DNA of 12,620 nt from Baffinella frigidus (Eukaryota; Cryptophyceae; Cryptomonadales; Baffinellaceae): contig MU646595.1 of NCBI GenBank assembly GCA_026770585.1, positions 37,011-49,630 of the forward strand, written 5' to 3'. This document shows, piece after piece, positions 1 through 8,200 of the stretch (the first letter of the stretch is position 1; each line of letters starts with the position of its first letter). The translations under genes and the position numbers were made by a program. The notes beneath the pieces are model-generated. The model saw only the letters and a program-made list of their open reading frames with translations. It ran no database searches and was not told the DNA's origin.

Positions 1-468
1 TAGGGTGTAGGGTGTGGGGTGTAGGGTCAAACCTGGCCACGCGGTGTCGGGCGCACAGTCGCCGCGTCGATCGGGAACGACCCCGTGAGAGGCGCCGTGA
101 ACGTCAACCCTCCTGCGCCTGCGTTGGTCCGGGCGTTTAGACCGTCGTCCCCCCCCTCAAAACGCCTATTCGTTCCCGCCTTTCGTTCTGCGGGAACGAC
201 CCCGTGAGAGGCGCCGTGAACGTCAGCCCGCCTGCGCCTGTGATGGTCCGGGCGTTGAGCGCCGGGGGGGAAAAATGGCGAAAGGCCGGTCTGCTGAATC
301 ATCGCGGTGATAATAAGGTGGTCCGCACCAGCTGGTCGTCAATACAGAACTCATTCTCTCTCTCTCGCGCGCGCCCCGCCCCCCCGAACGGCTATCGGTC
401 AGCGGGAAACGCCTCTCCTGACTTTGCGTGGCGACACCCTACACCCTAACCCAGGAGAGGGGTCTTAC
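1..468 (-). other. Probable intron of the minus-strand gene, running off the left edge
   Basis: Read on the minus strand, the long exon ends at position 469 followed by GTAAGA, a strong 5' splice site, so this stretch is read as intron. It contains telomere-like TAGGGTG units at 1-27 and near 434-450, a CT/CG microsatellite at about 355-386 and a 68-bp direct repeat (separate entry). I see no convincing coding segment in it. Confidence 0.45.
72..258. repeat. 68-bp direct repeat, spaced 119 bp
   Basis: Positions 72-139 and 191-258 are near-identical, both beginning CGGGAACGACCCCGTGAGAG and ending in GGTCCGGGCGTT. Only a few bases differ. The 51 bp between the copies include a C run. The pair lies in the presumed intron of the minus-strand gene. 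No open frame is shared convincingly, so I treat it as a local tandem duplication. Confidence 0.85.
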
Positions 469-1888
469 GGGAAGATGACGCCGCAGTCACGGTAGCGTAC
501 GGGAAAATCCCGACCCCCCCGCCTTTTGTGGTCACCACGAGCCGCGCAGGCCCCAGGGGGAAGTCGCCCAGGTCTGGCGCATCGGCTGTTAGCTCCTCCC
601 CGCCTGACGCAACTGCCCGCACGCGGAATCCCGCGGCCCCATCCGCCCCGTCCTCTGTCCCCGCCCCGAGGAAGACGCCCTGGCCCTGCGCGGCAGATCC
701 CGTCCCTGGTCCAGCGTCACCCTCATCCACCACATCCTCCGCCACGTGGCTCTGTGCACTCTGCAGCGGAGCATCCTGCCCCGCCTCCCGGGCCCTCAAC
801 TCTGAGACCTTGCGCTCGAGCGTGGCCAGCTGCCGCGTGACGCGCACGGCGTCAGCGTCCTCCGTGGCCTTGGCTGCCTCTGCGAGTGCCGCGCGCTGGT
901 AGAGCCGCCGGATCCCGCGCCCCTCCCTCCCGCGCCCCTCCCTCCCGCCCCCCTTCCCAGCTGCTCCACGCGAGAGAGTGCTGCGCTGCGGGGTGGTGGG
1001 TCCGTGTGCCGGGCTGCTGCTGTACGCTGCACGCAGCCCTTCCTGCGAGGTCTCCGGCGTGGAAGCAGTGGAGCTGTGCGGCGTCCAAGGCCAGCCGTCG
1101 GTCGCCACGCCGGGGAGGCCGTGCGAGTGCCGCGGAGCTAGCTGCGGAGCAGGGGCGGGGGCGGTCCCCGAGTGCCATCGCGGCAGGTGAAAGTCACCGG
1201 CGGTTCTCGGGTTGAGGACCAGCATTGCCGGGCGGGCGCTGAACCGTTCGGCTACATTTCTGTTCTTGACTCCCCAGCTGTCCTTTTCCCCCGAGCGTGA
1301 CGAGCTTTCCCCAATGTTGAGCCCGGCGCGCCGAAGCGCCTCCACGCCCGCGGTCTCCGAATTGAAAACAAGCTTTGCCGGGCGGGCGCTAAACCGTTCG
1401 GCTACATTTCGGTCCTTGACTCCCCAGCTGTCCTTTTCTCCAAAGTTGAGCCCGGCGCGCCTCAGCGCGTCCACGCCCGCCGGGTGGATCTTCTTAGCCG
1501 GGTGCTCCATCGCAGGAAAGTGGTGCGGGAGGAGCGAGTTGGTCTTGTCGAAGAGGTGTGACACATCATAGTGACGGGCGTTGGGGTCAAGAGCTGAAGC
1601 ATGCTGCTGCAGCTTTGGCGTCGGGGGAGGTGCCACCGTGTGGTCCACCATCACTCCTTGCCAGAGCGCCAGCGCATCGCGGCTGAGCTCCCCGAACAGG
1701 CCCGGCTTCTGATGCGGCACTTCATGGTCCAAGAGGAGGGACGGCGCTACCCGCTGGGGTGCGATGGCGTAGCAGGCTACGGTAATCACTACCGCGAGGC
1801 CCGCCCATCCGAGAGCGCCTCGCCCCATCATTCTCTGCCGGGTGAGAGAAACCAAGGGAGTCCCTCCTCCTCTCTCCTCCTGAGGCAT
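469..1888 (-). CDS. Partial gene: type II membrane protein with stem region and coiled coil, function unknown
   Basis: A 473-codon open exon that continues to the left after a GTAAGA donor at 468. I chose the ATG at 1888 (MPQEERGGG). An alternative is the ATG at 1831 (MMGRG). The frame is also open upstream to 2134, but that part is compositionally poor. Residues 25-43 (ALGWAGLAVVITVACYAIA) form one hydrophobic helix preceded by R16, R19 and R23, the pattern of a signal anchor. About residues 137-172 and 180-222 are a tandem protein duplication (DALRRAGLN..., DSWGVK..., NVAERFSARPA...). A Pro/Ser/Gly-rich stretch follows, and a likely coiled coil at about 328-371 (ATLERKVSELRA). An anchor plus long stem resembles Golgi or surface enzymes whose catalytic part would be encoded beyond the window. 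That role is inference. I do not recognise a family. Confidence 0.55.
1224..1480 (-). repeat. Tandem in-frame duplication inside the minus-strand protein
   Basis: 1374-1480 and 1224-1351 are homologous with a 150-bp period. The second protein copy carries a 7-residue (21-bp) insertion (ESSSRSG). Reading frame and conserved residues (AGLN, KDSWGVK, RNVAERFSARPA) are kept in both copies, which supports this strand as the coding one. Confidence 0.85.
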
Positions 1889-2166
1889 TGGTCTACCCTC
1901 CTGCCAGAGCCGCATCCCACAGTCTTTTGCCAGAGAGGGACACCTCCAGGTACGAGCGCCCTGCAAGGAGGTCAAGATCTGCGTGCCCCTTGGCCCGACT
2001 TGTTTTTTGGGACTGACAAAATCTGTTTTTTTGGCCCGAGACAGGCAAAATCTGGGGTCGATTCTCGGGAGTCCCAACTCGGCAAGTCCCGTGGACGAGG
2101 GAGGTCGCAAGGACGGTGGGGAGGCGAGGCCCATCGACCTGAGGTGAATTTTGTTTTGGCAGAAGG
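1889..2166. promoter_or_regulatory. Divergent intergenic region, probable shared promoter area
   Basis: About 280 bp separate the two head-to-head genes. It holds T-runs around 2001-2033, two copies of a CAAAATCTG core (2017-2027 and 2044-2054) and no convincing coding sequence. I see no clear TATA box. The regulatory role is inferred only from position. Confidence 0.3.
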
Positions 2167-2202
2167 ATGCCTGGGAAGCGAGGTAGCGGTGGACTGGGGA
2201 CG
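2167..2202 (+). CDS. Exon 1 (tentative start exon)
   Basis: ATG at 2167 gives MPGKRGSGGLGT, a short basic N terminus, then a GTGCGA donor at 2203 in phase 0 with the next exon. The frame of exon 2 has no ATG of its own nearby, so a spliced start is needed. Another upstream exon is possible. The 85-nt intron 1 is the shortest in the model. Confidence 0.35.
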
Positions 2203-5200
2203 GTGCGAGGGCGGTGAGGAGTGGGGCGGAGTGGAGGGGGCGCCGAGGAGGACGAGACGCGGCTGTCCACGGTGGGGGCTCGTCCAGGTGCTGATTCTAC
2301 TTCTACTTCTGGTGGTTTTTTCCCCGCTGGAGCCCATCGAGCAAGAGGCGAGGGGGCGGGAGCTGGCGAGATGGCGGGCGCGGAACAGCGAGCGGGTGTG
2401 TCGCGCTGGCGGGTGCTCGGGCGGGGCAAAGGTGGGGAGCGGGGAGGTTTCACGGACGTTGGGGGTGGATGAGACCCCACCGCATGGAGCGCCCGTCCCA
2501 TACGCAACGATGGACGATCTCCAAAACCTCCCGCCAGCGTTCTGCTCCGACCCCCGCTGCATGACAACTCCCACGAAGACAGTCACGGTGCCTGTCGCCA
2601 GTCACAAAACTAGGCACGTAATGGAATCCAACAGCACCCCACCGCATGGCATGAGACACGTCTATTCCTGCGACGGAAGGTCCCGCCGCACCCCACACTT
2701 CACACCCCTGCACCCCACACCCCACCCCTAAAAACACACCCCGCCCCCTGCTCCCTAAGCCCTTGATCCTAAAACCAAAAACCTGACTCCAATACCCTAT
2801 ACTCCCCTCCCTCGAGCGTAACACGCAACGCTCGCACCGCGCCCCCTGCCACCAGCCCTCAGAGTGGGAGCAAACCGTCGTTTTCGAGACCCCAGATTTG
2901 TACCACACGTCGCCGGATTCCGGCGGGCTCCAGTACAACCCAAGGAAACTGACAAGGGCGATCTGATCACACTCTGATGGGTGGTGGTGCGCAGGTGCCC
3001 CCCCCACGCACACCCGTTCCTCGGCGCATGCCTCTGTCACCCGGGCTGGGACGGGCCCGCCTGCGACCGCCGAATGCCTCAGGTGCCCTCCCCCCCCCGC
3101 CCAAAACCAAGTTCCGCCCTGACCCTCAACTGTCATCTGCGGAAACGATTACATTTAACGGTTCTGGCAACGAAAATTGCAAAATAACTTTACCGGCTCG
3201 TTGCGTGAGTCACCCGGTCTCGGGTGGCGCCGGGAAGATAGCAAACACTGTCCAGTGCTCCAGACCTCAAGAGGTTATCAGCCTGTCGCCATTCCTCAAC
3301 ATTCAACCCTCACTCCCAACCCCTAATTCCCAAACCCCAAACGCAACAGGCGAATCCGTGGTACACAGCAGACTGTCCAGTGCAGGAGAGCGAAGAGGTT
3401 ATGGACCTCGATATCCCGTACGAGAAACTCGGCGGGAAAGCCAGGTTCGAGCCCTGCCCTCTCTCGACGCCTTTAGTCCCCACATTTTGTCTACTTTTTA
3501 AAACTCACTTTTGTCCTAAGTTTATGCTCCGACTTCATGAGTTGAATAAAAGTGTCTTCGCAGGTGTCGAAAAGGGGCTTTCTTCGACTCCGCTGGGAGC
3601 TATTGTGCGTCTCTGTGCTACTCTTCTGAGGTTCCGTACTTTCATTCGAGGTTCAAAGTTTTAGGTTTTAGGTTCTAGGTATTAGGGTTTAAGGGTATAG
3701 GGTTGAGGGTTGAGGGTTTGGTGTTTGGGTTTCAGGGTTTAGGGTTTAGGCTTTTTGGGGTTGAGGGTTGCGGGTTGAGGGTTGATAGTTTAGGGTTGAG
3801 TGCTTGCGAGCATGCAAGCTAGCCCCGATTGCGGCCCGACCTACAGCACGTTTTCACAGCCCAGTCCAGGATCGATATGTACAGAGAACCCTCTTTTATC
3901 ATCCCCCGCGGGCAAATGATAAAACCCAATCGCATAGTGACGCCCCCCAAACTGAGTTTTGTGAAGTGACTCGTTATGTTGCAACCTGAAGGGGACGTCA
4001 CTATAAATCCCCTGAATCCCTCTCAGGTGTACGGAGTAGCTATCGTCCCGCACTCCCGCTGGCGCTACGCCCAGGCAGGCCCCCCACCCTAAACTCGAAC
4101 GCTAAACCATAAACCCTGGACCCCCCCCCCCCTAAACCCTAACCTCCACCGCAATATTTCGACCACGCCCAGACCCTGAACCCTACGTTGGATAGCACAG
4201 CACTCATCCGTCAATCTAGTTTGATTCGAATTGAGCTGTGCGTTTCGCACCGCAGGACATGGCATTGGAGACGTGGGCCGACAACTCCCGTTTGCGACGC
4301 GTCTCGGCGCGACGTGCCCTTCCTAATCCCAGCACCGTTACTTCCGGAGCACCGCACCGTAGTCTCTGACCGTTACAAGCCTCAAATCGGACGGTTTCCC
4401 CCCAGGACATGGAATTGGAGACGTGGGCCAACAACTCCCTCTTGCGAAAGGAGGAGGACGACCGCAACGCGGAGCACCTCCAAGGTAACCATTCCTCCGG
4501 AACCCAGCTCGAACTGATTTGAGCATTTCCTGTTACCAAACTTGCCTAGATTAGTTGTCAGCCTGTTACAAACCGAACCAAGCCAAACCAAATCAACCAA
4601 ATCAAACCACACCAAACCAAACCAGGCCAACGAACCAAACCAAACCAAAAAAAAAAAACGTCCTCCCTAATCCCCGAACCCTCACCTGACAGGATTCCAC
4701 AACTACGCGTGCCTCCCCCTTCCGCTCGGTCGCGTGGTCGAGTTCGGCGCCGGGCCGTGGGGGCAATTCCGGGGAGTGTTGGCGCACTTGGGGGTTGAGG
4801 CGGTGAACCCTCAACCCGAAATATCCTCACTGTGCGAAAACACCCTCGCCCTTTTCCCTCATGCCTGTTTCGTGGTGGCGCACTTGGGGGTGGAGGCGGT
4901 GTTCCCCTCCCCTTGCCAAACCCTAAACCTCTTCAGTTTGGCGCACTTGGGGGTCGAGACAGTGAACTATCTACACTTTGCTAAAATGCCCCCGCCCTGA
5001 TCCCTCACCCCTAATCCCTAATTCCCGCGCCCTAAACTCTGAACGCGGAACTCGGAAATGTTGAAATATGGTGGAGTTGGGCGAGGGGGCGAATTTCGGG
5101 GGGGGTTGGTGCACCTGGGCCCTAAAGCGGTATGCCTCAAACCCTCTCCCTCAGGCGGGCCCGTGCACCCTAAACTCTAAACCCTAAACCCTAAACCCTA

Positions 5201-8200
5201 AACCATAGACCCTAAACACTAAACCCGAAACCCGAAACCCTAAACCCTACACCCTACACCCTAAACACCAAACCCTAAACCCTAAACCCTAAACCCTAAA
5301 CCCTAAACCCTAAACCCTAAACCCTAAACCCTAAACCCGAAACCCTGATCCAACGGATTTGAGCATTTCCTGGTACCAAACGTGCCGAGATCAGTTGTCA
5401 GCCTGTTACAAACCCACCGAACCAAACCGATCCAAACCAATCAAACCAAAACGAAACAAAACATGCCACCAAACCAAACCAAACCAACACCACAAAAAAA
5501 TACCTGTCCTCCCTAACCCCTGAACCCTAACCTGGCAGGGTTCCACAACTACTCGTGCCTCCCGCGTGCGCTCGGTCACGTGGTCGAGTTCGGTGCTGGG
5601 CCGTGGGGGCAATTCCGAGGGGTGTTGGCACACCTAGGGGTGGAGGCGGTGAATCCCCTCCCCTTGCCAAACCCTAAACATCTTCAGTTTGACGCACTTG
5701 GGGGTTGGCGGTGAAACCTGAACCCGAAACAGCTTCACTGTGCAAAAACGCCCTCGCCCTAATCTCTAATCCCTACTTCGTGCTCGCGAACTTGAGGGCG
5801 GGGGCGGTGAATCTCCACCCCATGCCAAACCATAAACATCTTTAGTTTGGCACACCTGGGGGTCGAGGCGGTCATCCCTGAACCCGAAACAGCTTCACTG
5901 TGCGAAAACGCCCTCGCCCTAATCCCTAATCCCTGATTCGTGCTGCCGCATTTTGGGGTGGAGGCGGTGAAACCCAGCCCCATGCGAAACACTAAACATC
6001 TTCAGTTTGCGACAAACCCCATTTGCCAAATCACCCAACCCTGAAATCTAAATCATCAACGCTAAACCCCAAACCCCAAACCCTAAACCCTAAACCCCAC
6101 ACCCTAAACCCCACACCCTACAAATCCAACCCCAACAGCCCCAAACCCCTCACCCGAAACCCTCAAACACAACAGGCGGCATCCGTGGAATCGTACACAG
6201 TACTGGAACCAGGCGCGGCAGACTACATACAGCGGGTGCCGACGTGCGCGTATACCACGGGCCGCCTCCAGGCGCTGAATCCCGCCCGAAACCCGAAACC
6301 CGAAACCCGAATCAAGCAGAGGGTGCCTGACGTGCGCGTTTAGAACGGGCCGCCTCCAGGCTAACCCGAAACCCGAAACCCCAAACCCTAAACCCCAAGC
6401 CCTAACACCTAATCCGTGCGCGTATAAGCCTGGCTGCCTCCAGGCGCCGCCCGAAACCCGAAACCCGAAACCCGGACCTCGAAACCCGAAGCCCGAAAGA
6501 AGAAAGCAGAAAACAGAAAGCAGAAACCTGAAACCCGTAGCTCGAAACCCGAAACCCGAAACCCGTAACCCGAAACCCTAAATTCAAGACCTCAACCCCA
6601 ACAACCTTCTACCCAAATGAACAAAACAAACCTCACATCCCGCCAGATTCCTCAAAACCTCATTGCTAATCCATAATCCACAATCCCTATCGTAGGCGCT
6701 ATCAACCGAGCGTGCAGAGGGACACCCCGAGCACTACACATTCCCAGTGGAGATCGTGGCAGAGAGCGGACTTCGAAGGGATTTTAAATAGCCCCTAAGC
6801 GATACGACCTAGGGCACTGCGGTAGGCAACCCGTAAGGTCAGGGGTTTCCCACGGATAAGGCAATGGAAACTCGGGCGTTTTCTGCCCGAAGATCCTTTC
6901 GTAGCCCGCTGTGTGGTCCCCAATCCCTAATCCCTAATCCCTAAATCACGGTATCGCAGGCGCTCTCGACCGCGCGCGCGGATGGGCACCCCGAGCACTA
7001 CCCATTCCCAGTGGAGATCGTGGCGGAGAGTGGGGAAGACGGTCCAAGACACCGAAACGAAGCCAAGCAGTTCGACACCGTGACATCCAAACTCATATCT
7101 CCAAATTCCCAAAATTACATTTCCCTTTTTTTCTCGCAACCTTGCCACCTGAACCCCTCCGGCTGGATACCTGATCCAGCAGAGGAGCTCCTCGAGCACT
7201 ACCCATTCCCAGTGGAGATCTCATATGGAAACACTTGTAATTTATAAAATGGATTTCAATCAAAGTCACAACACGTTTGGCTTTAATATTACTAGTAAAG
7301 ATCGTTCTGTGTAGTAAATTTCATTGAACCCAGTTTATAAATTATAAGTGTTTACATATGAGATCGTCGCAGAGAGTGGGGAGGGCGGGCCGAGGCACCT
7401 CGGAGCCAAGCAGTTCGACACTGTGCCTTCCGGACCCTAAACCCGAATCCCTAAACTCTGAACTCTGAGCTTTGATCCCTCAACCCTGAACCATCATCCC
7501 TAATCGCTGAGCCCTGAACCCTAACCACTGCACGCGAAACCCGGCACCCGAAACCCGAAACCCTAATATCTAAATTCCGACCCCGGAACCCGTCCACCCG
7601 AACCCTTCAGCCTACCGGATTTTTCCTGTCTTCTAAAAATCAAATCATGGATACCCAATCCAGCATGCAGCGCCCCAAACCACACACCACAATGCTGGAC
7701 CACGATACCAACACCCTCACCTCAAGACGTGTCAAATCGAGATAAATCTAGACAAATCCAAACAAGTTTAAAATCTGAACAAGTCTCAAAAACGCAGGTG
7801 ATATCACTGAACGTGGTCGAATTGAACGTGATCGATGGTGATGGCAGTGAACGTGAGCAGATCATATTGAAAAACCTGATCACGCATCGAACATGCAGGT
7901 GATATCAGTGAACGTGATCGAGCACGTGCAGAACGCGTTCGAGTACCTTGCAAGCCTCCACGCTTCCTGCAAACCCGGCGCCATCCTCGTACGCTCCACA
8001 CCCCACACCGCACTTCCAACGCTCCACACCCCACACCGCACTTCCAAGGCATTGCGTAAATAACCCATACGTGGATAATTCATAAGCCCTCCGGTAGGTA
8101 ATACCGGTGGAATTCTCGTACGCTCCACTGACCCTCAGCTTCCCGGGGTATAGTGGTATGGTAGTGCTGAAGGGGGGGGGGGTATGTTCGCTGTTTTGAG

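Larger units (their letters stand above)
3631..4405 (+). other. Intron 5
   Basis: 775 bp. It contains a TTTAGGG-type degenerate array (3656-3801), a hairpin with 14-bp arms (3934-4004), a C run near 4121 and an exon 6 head copy (4256-4303), each listed separately. Confidence 0.55.
4485..5538 (+). other. Intron 6, containing the alternative exon 7 copy and repeats
   Basis: 1054 bp if exon 7 at 5539 is used. It contains the first half of a large duplication (4508-4802 corresponds to 5348-5648), AACCAAACC-type tracts, three exon 7 tail copies and a CCCTAAA array. Use of the exon 7 copy at 4693 would shorten it to 208 bp. Confidence 0.55.
6272..6959 (+). other. Intron 8 (probable GC-AG)
   Basis: 688 bp with two exon 8 tail copies, CCCGAAA arrays at 6282-6312, 6363-6385 and about 6449-6580, and an exon 9 echo at 6696-6791. 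The remainder is A/C-rich. Confidence 0.5.
7080..7898 (+). other. Intron 9
   Basis: 819 bp with a third exon 9 copy split by a 141-bp foldback element (7173-7422), degenerate CCCTAAA-like sequence at about 7432-7590, and exon 10 head copies at 7798-7850. Confidence 0.6.

Noticed and set aside
1-448. 15-bp inverted repeat between positions 1-15 and 434-448 as element termini
   Set aside because: Both are TAGGGTG-type low-complexity units, so the match needs no special explanation.
1601-2287. Plus-strand open frame antisense to the membrane protein
   Set aside because: Composition is erratic. The opposite strand has a clear signal anchor, coiled coil and frame-conserved duplication. Only the part from 2288 is used, as exon 2.
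1893-3136. Minus-strand open frames over the EGF-like exons
   Set aside because: They are shadows in GC-rich sequence without domain features, and the plus strand gives phase-consistent exons.
3385-3466. tRNA-like segment with GGTTCGAGCCC (B-box-like) and an A-box-like stretch
   Set aside because: Acceptor pairing is imperfect, no anticodon arm forms, and the segment is explained by coding exon 4 and its donor.
4875-5966. CRISPR-like spaced repeats
   Set aside because: The repeats are degenerate, unequal in spacing, and match the end of exon 7. The genome is eukaryotic.
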